Assembly: GCA_029219385.1 (NCBI GenBank)
Contig: JAQXTH010000031.1
Coordinates: 1-43,523, forward strand
Direction: 5' to 3'
Length of the DNA stretch: 43,523 nucleotides
Source: Prevotellaceae bacterium
GTDB taxonomy: Bacteria > Bacteroidota > Bacteroidia > Bacteroidales > Bacteroidaceae
Shown here: positions 16,908-25,449 of the stretch, piece by piece
How the letters are laid out: every line of letters begins with the position of its first letter
How positions within the stretch are numbered: the first letter of the stretch is position 1
Made by a program: the position numbers and the translations under genes
The notes under the pieces: model-generated
What the model saw: only the letters and a program-made list of their open reading frames with translations
What the model was told of the DNA's origin: nothing
Database searches by the model: none

Positions 16908-19205
16908 ATGATGATAAGATATACATTGGCTTTATTGCTTGCGTTGTTTGTGTCGCAAATGTTTGGCGAGACGACCAACGAGGTATCGCATTGTAATTAT
17001 TTGTTGCGTGAAAACGATGTTACAGACGATGCAGCCAATCGTTTTGTCTCAAAGTTGATGTCTAAGATGACCTACGAAGAGAAACTTGGGCAACTTAATT
17101 TGCTTACACAAAGCGATTTTGTGACCGGCGAGGCTCGCAATCATGGTTTTGAGACGAAATTGAAGCAGGGCAGGGTTGGAGGAGTGCTCAACATGGTTGG
17201 TGTGGCGAAAATTCGCGAAGCCCAACGAGTGGCGGTTGAGGAGACTCGGCTCGGCATTCCTTTGTTGTTTGGTTTTGACGTTATACATGGCTACAAGACA
17301 ATTTTCCCCATTCCGTTGGCCATGAGTGCTTCGTGGCATCCCGAGGCGGTGGTCGACGCTGCTTCCATTGCCACTCTCGAGGCGGCTTCGGCAGGATTGA
17401 ATTGGGTGTTTAGTCCGATGGTCGATATTTGTCGCGACGGTCGTTGGGGGCGCATTGCCGAGGGCTCGGGCGAAGATCCGTTTCTCGGCAGTGTTATGGC
17501 GCGAGCCATGGTGAGAGGCATTCAGGGCGATGCCACTTTTAGTGGCAATGACAAGGTTTTAGCCTGCATGAAGCATTTTGCTCTTTATGGGGCGGCAGAG
17601 GCAGGCTTGGATTACACCAAGGCCGACATGAGTCGCCACACCATGTATAATGATTATTTTCCGCCCTATCGGGCTGCGGTCGAGGCAGGCGTTGCAAGCG
17701 TGATGGCCTCGTTTAACGATGTTGAGGGACTTCCTGCCACCGGCAATTCCTGGTTGATGAACGACGTGTTGCGTGAGCAGTGGGGTTTTGGTGGATTTGT
17801 CGTTTCTGACTTTACCGGTGTGAGCGAGATGGCTTTTCATGGGATAGCGCGGTCCGACAGTGTGGCCGGGGTGGCTCTATGTGCGGGCGTTGATATGGAT
17901 ATGGTGAGCGAGCGTTATGTCAACACGTTGAAAGGGCGCGAGCAGTTGGTCGACAAGGCTTGTCGCCGCATTTTATTGGCAAAATATAGATTGGGGCTGT
18001 TTGATGACCCTTATAAATATTGTGACCCCGAGCGCGAGCGGCAGAATATTTATAAGGAGGAAAATTTGGAAAAAGCCTGCCAAATGGCAAAGGAAACTTT
18101 TGTTTTGCTGAAGAACAAAGATCGTGTTTTGCCGTTGAAAGGAGGTGAGCGCGTGGCTTTGATAGGCCCGTTGGCCGACAGTCATGGCGAATTGTTGGGC
18201 AATTGGTGTGCACGCGGTGACTGGCGGCAAACTCCGAGCTTGCGCGAGGCTCTTGAGGGTCGTTTGGGAAAAGAAAAAATTGCTTATGCCAAGGGTTGCA
18301 ACATTTATTATGATATGCAACTTAATCGCAATGCATACTATCCGGAGATTGACAAGCGCAGTGTCGATGAGATGATGAGAGAGGCCGACAGTGTGGCGCG
18401 AAATGCCGACGTGATAGTGGTTGCTATGGGTGAGACCGCCAATATGAGCGGAGAGAGCGCGTCGCGCAGCAATCTTGACATGCCCGATGCTCAACGCGAC
18501 CTCCTGAAGCGTCTCGCGACCATAGGTAAACCAATTGTGTTGGTTTTGTTTAATGGTCGGCCAATGTCGATAAAGTGGGAAAAAGACAATCTTGACGCAA
18601 TTCTCGATGTTTGGTTTGGCGGTAGCAGAGCGGCCGAGGCCATTGTCTCTACTCTTTATGGTGAAAACAATCCAAGTGGAAAACTTACGGTCACTTTTCC
18701 TCAAACAGTGGGGCAGGAACCCATGTATTATAATCACAAGACTTCGGGCAGACCGCTGGGCAACGCGCAATGGTTTAGCAAATATCGCGTCAATTATATT
18801 GACATCTCTCCCGAGCCGCTCTACCCGTTTGGATATGGCTTGAGTTATACGGATTTTGAATATGGTCCAGTCAGTCTGTCGTCTGATTCAATGTTGCGAG
18901 GCGACACATTGAGAGTTTCGGTGAGAGTTAAAAACACAGGTCGCTATGATGGGGTGGAGATTGTGCAACTATATTTGCGCGACGTGATTTCCAAGGCCAC
19001 GCGACCGGTTAAGGAGTTAAAGGGTTTTGAACGTGTTGCGCTTAAAGCCGGCGAAGAGCGCGAGGTTAGTTTTCCGATAATCTATGATATGCTCAAATAT
19101 TATGATTATAATTTGAATTATGTGGCAGAGCCGGGCGATTTTGAGGTTATGGTTGGGCGAAACAGCGTAGATTTACAAACATTAAAATTTAAGTTGTTAG
19201 AATGA
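16908..19205 (+). CDS. GH3 beta-glucosidase (BglX-like), secreted
   Basis: A 765-residue glycoside hydrolase family 3 enzyme that releases glucose (or a related sugar) from the non-reducing end of beta-linked oligosaccharides. A signal peptide covers residues 1-20. The (beta/alpha)8 barrel has FGFDVIHGYKTIFPIPLA, KHFALYGAAEAGLDY and the nucleophile Asp301 in FVVSDFTGVSEM. The second domain carries the likely acid/base Glu516 in SGESASRSNLDMPDAQRDLL. A fibronectin type III-like domain with the PFGYGLSYTDFEY motif closes the protein. The length is usual for BglX. The start could also be the adjacent ATG at 16911. The stop overlaps the CBM9-like gene by 4 bases (ATGA), so the two are translationally coupled. 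Confidence 0.93.
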   Translation: MMIRYTLALLLALFVSQMFGETTNEVSHCNYLLRENDVTDDAANRFVSKLMSKMTYEEKLGQLNLLTQSDFVTGEARNHGFETKLKQGRVGGVLNMVGVAKIREAQRVAVEETRLGIPLLFGFDVIHGYKTIFPIPLAMSASWHPEAVVDAASIATLEAASAGLNWVFSPMVDICRDGRWGRIAEGSGEDPFLGSVMARAMVRGIQGDATFSGNDKVLACMKHFALYGAAEAGLDYTKADMSRHTMYNDYFPPYRAAVEAGVASVMASFNDVEGLPATGNSWLMNDVLREQWGFGGFVVSDFTGVSEMAFHGIARSDSVAGVALCAGVDMDMVSERYVNTLKGREQLVDKACRRILLAKYRLGLFDDPYKYCDPERERQNIYKEENLEKACQMAKETFVLLKNKDRVLPLKGGERVALIGPLADSHGELLGNWCARGDWRQTPSLREALEGRLGKEKIAYAKGCNIYYDMQLNRNAYYPEIDKRSVDEMMREADSVARNADVIVVAMGETANMSGESASRSNLDMPDAQRDLLKRLATIGKPIVLVLFNGRPMSIKWEKDNLDAILDVWFGGSRAAEAIVSTLYGENNPSGKLTVTFPQTVGQEPMYYNHKTSGRPLGNAQWFSKYRVNYIDISPEPLYPFGYGLSYTDFEYGPVSLSSDSMLRGDTLRVSVRVKNTGRYDGVEIVQLYLRDVISKATRPVKELKGFERVALKAGEEREVSFPIIYDMLKYYDYNLNYVAEPGDFEVMVGRNSVDLQTLKFKLLE

Positions 19206-19885
19206 AGAAGATAGAAATCTTAAAAATTAAGGAAACACCTGCAGAAGCATGCGAGGTGGTTGACCTTCTCGATAGAAATGGCGTGGAGTGGCATTCTGTT
19301 GGCTGCAATAATTGGCCGGAGGATTACCCTTACAGCCCGAAGGCGGAGTTTCGCATTGCTTTTACCTCCGATGCTTTCCTACTCAATTATCGTGTGGTGG
19401 AAGAGACTGTTCGTGCGCAATATGGCGAAGACAACGAACAAGTGTGGACCGATTCTTGCATGGAGTTTTTTCTTTCTCCCGATAAAGACAGCGATGTATA
19501 CTATAATCTTGAGACAAATTGCATTGCCACGGTTTTGCTTGGTGTGAGAGGCGGAGATGTGGAAAAGTCTCATGCTTCGAAGCAATTGCTCGCCACCATT
19601 AAGCGTTGGAGTTCGTTGGGACGTGTACCTTTTGAGCAACACGTCGCTGAGGGTGGGTGGCAAACAGCATTTGTTGTTCCTTTCGAGGTGTATTGGCATC
19701 ATGATTTGCAAAGCCTTATGGAGGAGAACCGTTGTGTGATGCGCGCCAACTTCTATAAGTGTGGCGATTTGTTGCCAAAGCCTCATTTTCTCTCATGGTC
19801 TCCAATAAACTATGAGAAGCCAAATTTCCACTTGCCACGTTTTTTTGGTGAAATTATTGCGAATAATCATACGTGTAAAAAATAA
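19202..19885 (+). CDS. Carbohydrate-binding family 9-like protein, no signal peptide
   Basis: A 227-residue protein made almost wholly of a CBM9-like beta-sandwich: FRIAFTSDAFLLNYRVVE, then the family signature VWTDSCMEFFLSPD, then YYNLETNCIATVLLG and WQTAFVVPFEVYW. In larger enzymes this domain binds reducing ends of xylan- or cellulose-type sugars. It begins in the last codons of the GH3 gene (4-base overlap), so the two are made together. Unlike its partner it has no export signal or membrane segment, so it should be cytoplasmic, which is odd for a polysaccharide-binding module. It might bind imported oligosaccharides. Confidence 0.85.
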   Translation: MKKIEILKIKETPAEACEVVDLLDRNGVEWHSVGCNNWPEDYPYSPKAEFRIAFTSDAFLLNYRVVEETVRAQYGEDNEQVWTDSCMEFFLSPDKDSDVYYNLETNCIATVLLGVRGGDVEKSHASKQLLATIKRWSSLGRVPFEQHVAEGGWQTAFVVPFEVYWHHDLQSLMEENRCVMRANFYKCGDLLPKPHFLSWSPINYEKPNFHLPRFFGEIIANNHTCKK

Positions 19886-19897
19886 TAATTTTAGTTT

Positions 19898-20257
19898 ATG
19901 AAAAATTTTATCTGTTTATTATTGTTGGGCACAGTGTTGATGTCTGTGCAGAGTTGCAAACGCAGTCTTGACAATGTTGTTGAAGACTATTGTGAAGCGT
20001 CTAAGGAATGTCTTGAGAAGAGAGATTTAAACAAACTTCAGGAATACACGCGTGTTTTTGATGAATATTGCAAGAAACTTTCAGACGAAGAACTCGAGAC
20101 GGTAAAAGATCTTATTGTGAAGTATGCAAACGAAATGAAACTTGACTCTATCATTGCGGTGATTGCAGAAGAAGAGGCTCGCGAGATGGAACAAACATTG
20201 CCCGACGAAGACGAATTGGACGACACTCAGGCATTGCCCGACACCTTGCGACTTTGA
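19898..20257 (+). CDS. Small acidic lipoprotein, unknown function
   Basis: A 119-residue protein with lipobox SVQSC (Cys20). The mature part is predicted helical and strongly acidic at the C-terminus (PDEDELDDTQ), with a run of Cys, Glu and Lys (EASKECLEKRDLNKLQEYTRV) that looks like a helical hairpin. No family is recognised. It starts 12 bases after the CBM9-like gene and is followed after 10 bases by another lipoprotein, so it probably belongs to the GH3 operon. Confidence 0.75.
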   Translation: MKNFICLLLLGTVLMSVQSCKRSLDNVVEDYCEASKECLEKRDLNKLQEYTRVFDEYCKKLSDEELETVKDLIVKYANEMKLDSIIAVIAEEEAREMEQTLPDEDELDDTQALPDTLRL

Positions 20258-20267
20258 TAAAACAGAG

Positions 20268-20912
20268 ATGAAACATTTAGTTAAAATAATAACGGTTGCC
20301 GCGATGGCGGCAACCGTTGCTGTTGTGACTGCTTGCACAAAGACAAGCAATTATAAAGAGAAGACCGAGGCAGAACGCAGTGCTGACTACCACAAATATC
20401 TTTCAACGCCCGACCTCTCGCTTTTTGAGTTGAGGGGCAATGTGAGGCGAGTGGTTCTAAGCAATGGAATAGAGTCTTATTTCTCTGCGGAGGGTAACGC
20501 AGATGAGAAAGCCGACACCGTTTGTTTCTCTGCCGGAGGATTGTGTGAGGCAATTTTGATGAGTGGAGGAGACACTCTGGTGGCAATTCGCAACACAGAG
20601 GGAAAAATTGTGGATTTCTTCAAAACCTCGAATGAGGAGATTGCTTTTTCCTTTTCGTATGACATAGACGGGCTTGTTGCAGCCTGCAATATGGCGGAGA
20701 GAGAAGTCTCTTATGAATATGAGGCGAAAAACCGCTGTGGTGTTGTTATGAAGAAGAGTGACGAGAATTCTGCTTCAAAACAGTTGTCTCCCAAGATGCG
20801 AATAAAAATCTTGTCGCCCGACGGTATTGGGAATTGGACAAGGCGCGAAATCTTTTTCGACAACAAGCAGAGTGGCAGCCGTGTGGAGAAGCGTGAAATA
20901 TTTTATTATTGA
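20268..20912 (+). CDS. Lipoprotein of unknown function
   Basis: A 214-residue protein. The frame is open further upstream into the preceding gene, but the ATG at 20268 gives a basic signal followed by VAVVTAC (Cys23), a proper lipobox, and a 10-base gap to the upstream lipoprotein. The mature part has repeated strand-turn units (FELRGNVRRVVLSNG, GDTLVAIRNTEGKIVDFF, FSYDIDGLVAACNM) reminiscent of RHS/YD-like or WG-type repeat lipoproteins of Bacteroidales. That resemblance is weak. It is the last gene of the GH3 operon, converging on the minus-strand acidic orphan 41 bases away. Confidence 0.75.
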   Translation: MKHLVKIITVAAMAATVAVVTACTKTSNYKEKTEAERSADYHKYLSTPDLSLFELRGNVRRVVLSNGIESYFSAEGNADEKADTVCFSAGGLCEAILMSGGDTLVAIRNTEGKIVDFFKTSNEEIAFSFSYDIDGLVAACNMAEREVSYEYEAKNRCGVVMKKSDENSASKQLSPKMRIKILSPDGIGNWTRREIFFDNKQSGSRVEKREIFYY

Positions 20913-20953
20913 GACATTTCCTTTCTCTCTCCCCTCTGTCGGTAAGTTTCGGA

Positions 20954-21397
20954 TTATTCTTTTAGCAATCTGTCAATAAAGTCGTCAAGGTCTTTGTCGA
21001 GGTCTTTCATCAACAACTCAGAGTCGATGGTAATCAAATCGTCGTCAACGAGGTATATTTCGCAAACGGTTTCCTTTTCGTCATCAATCAAAATAAATTC
21101 AAAAGGTTTGATTATCGACAATTCTGAGATTTCTTCGAGGTTCTCTTTTATAAAGTTTTGCAAAAGATTTTTGACCTCGTCAAAAAAGAGATCAGAGTTG
21201 TTGTCTATCCATTTGTCGATGGTGTCAGAAAAAATTTCATTGTCGTTGTCATCAAAAAAAGTCAACGCCCCGTTCACGGGATTGGCCTGAATGAGAATGT
21301 CGGTCATCACGGGGTTTTCGCTGTTGGGCGGAAACAATTTCCTTATCGCATTAAATCCGTTGCGAACAACTTGCATAGTTTGACGATCTTTGTTCAT
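20954..21397 (-). CDS. Acidic cytoplasmic protein, unknown function
   Basis: A 147-residue protein without signal or membrane segment, dominated by Asp, Glu, Ile and Leu (NGALTFFDDNDNEIFSD, then DDDLITIDSELLMKDLDKDL). The arrangement is helix, short beta strands, acidic helix. I do not recognise the family. It has a promoter-like box at 21415-21422 and stands alone between convergent and tandem neighbours. The strong negative charge would fit a protein that binds a basic partner or metal ions, but this is speculation. Confidence 0.7.
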   Translation of the reverse strand: MNKDRQTMQVVRNGFNAIRKLFPPNSENPVMTDILIQANPVNGALTFFDDNDNEIFSDTIDKWIDNNSDLFFDEVKNLLQNFIKENLEEISELSIIKPFEFILIDDEKETVCEIYLVDDDLITIDSELLMKDLDKDLDDFIDRLLKE

Positions 21398-21414
21398 GTC
21401 AATGAAATTTTGGG

Positions 21415-21422
21415 CAAATATA
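21415..21422 (-). promoter_or_regulatory. Promoter -7 box for the acidic orphan gene
   Basis: Minus-strand TATATTTG is a full match to TAnnTTTG, 18 bases before the start codon at 21397. The -33 box is not evident. Confidence 0.45.
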
Positions 21423-21498
21423 ATTGTTTTAATTTTAAATGACTAATTCTGTGGGGTGAAAAAATGCGATGTTCTTTCTAATTAAAGCCACACGGGTC

Positions 21499-22479
21499 TT
21501 AAATGTTGTCTAAAAGGAATTGCTTGCGATATTTGTAGGGCGATATCCCAAGGTGTTTGCGAGTGAATGAACCAAGGAAAGATTGGTTTGGAAACCCGGT
21601 GAATTGTGCGATTTGCTTAATGCTGAACTTTTCGTCTTTGAGTAGTATAGTAATGTCTTTTATAACAGCATCGTTGATGTGTTGCAGTGCGGATTTTCCG
21701 GTGAGTTGTTTACAGATGTTGGAGAAATATTTTGGCGAGATGTTTAGTTGCGCGGCATAGTATTCTACTTTCTGCCGTTTGGGAGACGTGTTATTGAGCA
21801 GTTTATAGAATTTGCGGAAAATCATTTCGGCCGAAGAGAAATTATAACGTTTTGCGTTTAGGCGTTGCTCAATAATGTCGTGAAAATCATAGAGCGAAGC
21901 CATAAACAAGTGGTTTGTTATTTCTTTATTGTGAGGTGTTTGTGGGTTTTGCAAATATTTTTTTATTAGGTTATGAAATTGTTCAAACGTCTCTGCTTGT
22001 TGTCGACTGAGTTCCACAACGGGATTGTCGGCAAGAAACAGTAAGATTTCCCATACATTTCGCCCGTCAGCGGCAATGAGCGACTGCGCATATTGTTGTG
22101 TGATAATTGTGATGTGATATTTTGCGTCTGCGCTGAGCATGGTTTGCTTGAGTGTGATGTTGGGTCTGAAGACAAAGAGATTGTTTTCCCTCATTTCGTG
22201 TGATTCTCCATCTACAAAGAAAGATGCCTTGCCCCTATATAATATCGTAATGGCGTAACTTTCCATTTTTACGGTTTCGGGCAGCTTTTCCACATCGTTT
22301 ATTTTGTCAATGATGATGATATTGTCGTTTCCGCACAAAGAAGATACGTGAGAATCGATAATTTCTTTTGATGAGGTATACATGGGGAGAGTTTTTTGCA
22401 GGTTATTGGTGCAAAGTAAAAGGTTTTTGTTTAGATAGTTATGTTCGTTTATGACGATAAATTGTTCTCTTTGTCGCAT
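21499..22479 (-). CDS. AraC-family transcriptional regulator
   Basis: A 326-residue regulator, or 294 residues if translation begins at the internal ATG at 22383; the first 32 residues are not part of any recognised domain. The N-terminal half is a cupin-like sensor (AITILYRGKASFFVDGESHEMRENN split over strands). The C-terminal 100 residues contain the two helix-turn-helix units of the AraC family: YYAAQLNISPKYFSNICKQ, then SIKQIAQFTGFPNQSFLGSF and closing GISPYKYRKQ. It is unlike the regulator at 12211 outside the DNA-binding domain. No obvious target lies beside it. Confidence 0.88.
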   Translation of the reverse strand: MRQREQFIVINEHNYLNKNLLLCTNNLQKTLPMYTSSKEIIDSHVSSLCGNDNIIIIDKINDVEKLPETVKMESYAITILYRGKASFFVDGESHEMRENNLFVFRPNITLKQTMLSADAKYHITIITQQYAQSLIAADGRNVWEILLFLADNPVVELSRQQAETFEQFHNLIKKYLQNPQTPHNKEITNHLFMASLYDFHDIIEQRLNAKRYNFSSAEMIFRKFYKLLNNTSPKRQKVEYYAAQLNISPKYFSNICKQLTGKSALQHINDAVIKDITILLKDEKFSIKQIAQFTGFPNQSFLGSFTRKHLGISPYKYRKQFLLDNI

Positions 22480-22583
22480 AATTGTTTTTTGCCTTGAAAG
22501 TCGTGTGATTTAACTCGAATATAATAATCAATCAAGATTAAATGTCAGAATCATTTCTTGGCATTTGTGAGACGATTTCCTAT

Positions 22584-22623
22584 AAACAACGAGACACCCT
22601 ATTGATGGGGTGTCTCGTTGTTT
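22584..22623 (-). terminator. Terminator overlapping the end of the zinc-ribbon gene
   Basis: Arms at 22584-22599 and 22608-22623 pair perfectly over 16 bases, with an 8-base loop. On the minus strand the 5' arm is formed by the last codons of the zinc-ribbon gene, the stop codon (22599-22601) lies at the loop edge, and the 3' arm ends in GTTGTTTATA. Confidence 0.85.
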
Positions 22624-23192
22624 GTGGTTTCTGTGGGAGTTGTTTGTTGTGTGGGGGTTGTTTGTTGTGGAGAGCCGGGCGTAGAGGCGGGAGGAGCAGT
22701 TATTTCTTCTGTTTCGCCTGCGTCGGGGATCTCTTCTATTTCTTCCGGGACGGGGGGTGTCTCAATTTTGGTTTTCAGAGGTTTCTCTTCGGGTGAGGGT
22801 GTGGCTATGGTGTCGGCCGGCAGTTCTTTTATTGTTGTGATGCTATCGGCACTGTCGGTGTTTTGGTTGTTTGAGCCAAACTTGTCGTGCACCAATAGTG
22901 CGATTACCACGATTGCCAATACTATTACCACGCAGATGAGAGTGTAGAGCAGTGCACTGTTGGGTTTCTTTGCTCCGACAAATCTGTAGTCGGAGGGGTA
23001 GGGCGAGTGTTGGGGCTCATTAGATGAGGGTTGTGGCGATGGTGGTTGTGGCGATGATGGTGGTTGTGGCGATGCTGTTGGGTCATCTACAATTGCTTTG
23101 AGGGCATCGCTTGTGGGCAGTCCGCATTGTGGACAGTGTGCGGCTCGGTCAGAGAAGACTTTTCCGCATTCGGGGCATTTGATTAGTGACAT
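22599..23192 (-). CDS. Zinc-ribbon membrane protein with Pro/Thr-rich tail
   Basis: A 197-residue protein. The N-terminus is a four-cysteine zinc ribbon (Cys6, Cys9, Cys20, Cys23 in CPECGKVF...CPQCG). It is followed by a proline/serine/glutamine-rich linker with repeated SPQPP units, a single strongly hydrophobic membrane segment at about residues 79-101, and an outside tail rich in Pro, Thr and Glu. The topology is probably zinc ribbon in the cytoplasm and low-complexity tail in the periplasm. Such proteins are widespread in Bacteroidales without an assigned role. The coding sequence ends inside its own terminator hairpin. Confidence 0.85.
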   Translation of the reverse strand: MSLIKCPECGKVFSDRAAHCPQCGLPTSDALKAIVDDPTASPQPPSSPQPPSPQPSSNEPQHSPYPSDYRFVGAKKPNSALLYTLICVVIVLAIVVIALLVHDKFGSNNQNTDSADSITTIKELPADTIATPSPEEKPLKTKIETPPVPEEIEEIPDAGETEEITAPPASTPGSPQQTTPTQQTTPTETTNNETPHQ

Positions 23193-23355
23193 GACGGTCG
23201 TTTTGATTGTTTGTGGGGGCGAAGATATTAACTTTTCTCAATATACATAGTGTCGTGGCTATGAAATTTGGTGTTTTTGGGGTGTTTTGCACAAAAAGGG
23301 GGTAGGTTTTAGGGTTTAGGTAGGTATGGAAGCGTGAGGTATGGGGTATGAGGTT

Positions 23356-25167
23356 TTAGGGTTGAATTGTGAGCAGGTTTTGGAGTTCCTTTAGGTTGAT
23401 GGCTTTTCTCAGTATGTTGTAGTCTTGTTGAGTCAGTTTCAGTTTGTCATCGGCCATGCCTCTGAAGGGGATGGTGACAAAGTCGCGTTGTGAGGCGAGG
23501 TTTTGCAACGCGTGTTGGGGAATGTTGTTGCTCTCAGAAAGGAAGACATTGGTGCCGAGAGTGCAGCGTGACTTTTTGTCGCGTCCTTCGAGGCGAATGG
23601 GGGAGGTTGTGATGTTACCTGCAATGTGGTTGTTGATGTTTACGGTGTCGACATGGCTGTTTTTTTCGGTTTCAATGCCGAGGGATCGTCGCGAGTCGAT
23701 AGAGTAGTTGTTGGGTGTGTTTATTATGATGTTTGAGTTGATTGTGAGGTTTTTTGCTCCGTCGTCGCAGAAGATGCCTCTGTTTTGGTATGCTCCCGTA
23801 TAGTCGTGGATGAAGTTGTGGTTCACTGCCACGCTGTCGCATTGTGTATATAGATAGATGGCTCCCGAGTCCATGAGCAGGTCGTGGGGTGCTTGATTGA
23901 AATAGGTGGGGGTGAAGAAGAGGTGGTTGTAGGCAATAGTACCGGTCACGGGGGTTGTTTTGGGTGTGCCCCACCATGTGCCGGCTGCAATGCCGCCATA
24001 TCCAAAGTCGGTTAGTTCGTTGTGGGTCACTTTAAAGTTTTTGCCGCTTATTCTTATGCAAAAATTGTTGTTGCCGCCAAGTCCCATGAGTTTGAAGGTG
24101 TTGTGGGCGATTTGTGTGTTTGCCGAACGCGAGGCGACAATTCCGTCGCGGTGGCATTGGGTGAACAGTGATTTTTCGAGCAGAAAGTTGTTGGTGGAGT
24201 CTATTTTTATCACTGTGCTGTGGATGGCTTTAAACAGGCAGTTGCTTATGGTGATGTTTTCGGTGTTTGTGGCGCAAATTTCGATAAGGGCGTTGCGACT
24301 GTTTTTGTTTCCTGCAAAAGAGATGTCGCAGATTTCCACATGGGCGAGTTCGCAGTTGGCGAGGCGCATGAAGCGAGTGGCAGAACATTCGTGTATGGTG
24401 TCGCTTCCTTGGGGCAGGTGTATCTTGTTGTGGTCGATTGTGAGCAGGTGGTTGTTGTCATTGCCGTTGTTGCAGAGTTTGAAGCGTGGCATGGCTTTGC
24501 CAAATCCATAGTCGAGGTTTATAGAATAGCATTGGCGGCCTTGGTTGTAGGAGAGGTCGGTGGCGGTGAACTTTATTTTTCCGTTGGTGATTTCTTTTAC
24601 TTTATACGTGTTTGATTTAAACCATTGGGTGATATAAATATAGGTGTTGCTGCACTGTTCGGCAGTTTTGTCGCTAATCTTGGTGCAGGTCAGCTCGCAG
24701 AGTTTTGTCTGCTCGTCAACCACTTCTATGAGGCGGTCGGCTTGGTAGGTTTGACTCCATATTGGGATGTCATCGCCTTGGGGGGTGACGAAGGCTTTGT
24801 CGGTGTTAAAGGGGCGCATATAGCTTTGGTTGTCTGTGTAGTTGCGCCCTGTGGCAGTGATGACTGTGCCGTTGCCTTTGAGGGTGAGGTTGAGGTGTTT
24901 GTTTTTGATGTTGTTGAGATTTAGGTGGTTTTCTCCAAAATAAAAGGTGGTGGGGCCGAGGTGAATGTCAATGTTTGTCTCGCCGTTTGAGATTAGCGAG
25001 AGAATGGTTTCGTCGAGATCGTCAAACTGCTCTTGGTTGTTGATGTTGATTATTTTGGCGTGGCTCGGCGTGGAGGTTAGCCACAAGGAGATAATAGGGG
25101 TAACGAGCGCGAGCAAAGTGCGCAAGATATTTAAACTCGGCTCTCTTCTAAAGTTCTTAAATTTCAT
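23356..25167 (-). CDS. Secreted right-handed parallel beta-helix protein
   Basis: A 603-residue exported protein with a basic N-terminus, hydrophobic segment and signal cleavage after SHA (about residue 37). The central region (about 255-520) shows the regular 20-25 residue rungs of a parallel beta-helix: ENITISNCLFKAIHS, NFLLEKSLFTQC, TQIAHNTFKLMG, KNLTINSNIIINTP. Acidic and aromatic residues that often line such clefts are present (DSGAIYLYTQCDS, RGIFCDDGA). Folds of this type include pectate lyases, polysaccharide lyases and GH141-like enzymes, but I cannot assign a catalytic class. The protein is very rich in Asn and Thr. It is a single gene upstream of the zinc-ribbon gene and divergent from ileS. 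Confidence 0.82.
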   Translation of the reverse strand: MKFKNFRREPSLNILRTLLALVTPIISLWLTSTPSHAKIININNQEQFDDLDETILSLISNGETNIDIHLGPTTFYFGENHLNLNNIKNKHLNLTLKGNGTVITATGRNYTDNQSYMRPFNTDKAFVTPQGDDIPIWSQTYQADRLIEVVDEQTKLCELTCTKISDKTAEQCSNTYIYITQWFKSNTYKVKEITNGKIKFTATDLSYNQGRQCYSINLDYGFGKAMPRFKLCNNGNDNNHLLTIDHNKIHLPQGSDTIHECSATRFMRLANCELAHVEICDISFAGNKNSRNALIEICATNTENITISNCLFKAIHSTVIKIDSTNNFLLEKSLFTQCHRDGIVASRSANTQIAHNTFKLMGLGGNNNFCIRISGKNFKVTHNELTDFGYGGIAAGTWWGTPKTTPVTGTIAYNHLFFTPTYFNQAPHDLLMDSGAIYLYTQCDSVAVNHNFIHDYTGAYQNRGIFCDDGAKNLTINSNIIINTPNNYSIDSRRSLGIETEKNSHVDTVNINNHIAGNITTSPIRLEGRDKKSRCTLGTNVFLSESNNIPQHALQNLASQRDFVTIPFRGMADDKLKLTQQDYNILRKAINLKELQNLLTIQP

Positions 25168-25247
25168 TTTGTGTTTGTTAGTTTTTTTCTACTGCTCGTA
25201 GTGGTGTGAATAGTCAAAGTTTCTTTGCTTGGGGTGAATGACGAAAA

Positions 25248-25255
25248 CAAAGTTA
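25248..25255 (-). promoter_or_regulatory. Promoter -7 box for the beta-helix gene
   Basis: Minus-strand TAACTTTG matches TAnnTTTG, about 80 bases before the start at 25167. No -33 box is clear. Confidence 0.4.
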
Positions 25256-25415
25256 CGGAATAAATTTTGTATGGCGGTTGGCTTTAATTTTTTTTTGCGT
25301 TTTGGACATCGTTCGTATTTGTATTTATATTAAATCGTGCTCACATTTATATTAAATAATGTGCAACAAACGAGATTAGGTAGGCTCGGAGGGCGACTTT
25401 ATCGTTAAAAAGTAG

Positions 25416-25423
25416 TAATTTTG
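25416..25423 (+). promoter_or_regulatory. Promoter -7 box for the ileS operon
   Basis: TAATTTTG matches TAnnTTTG, 26 bases before the ileS start. The 282-base divergent gap 25168-25449 holds this and the beta-helix promoter; no T-box-like leader is seen. Confidence 0.5.
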
Positions 25424-25449
25424 CGCGCAATAAGAAACAAACGAACGAT

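Noticed and set aside
23305-23363. Two copies of GGTTTTAGGGTT resembling telomere repeats near the end of the beta-helix gene.
   Set aside because: Only two copies 35 bases apart, one of them covering the stop codon; more likely chance in a G/T-rich stretch.
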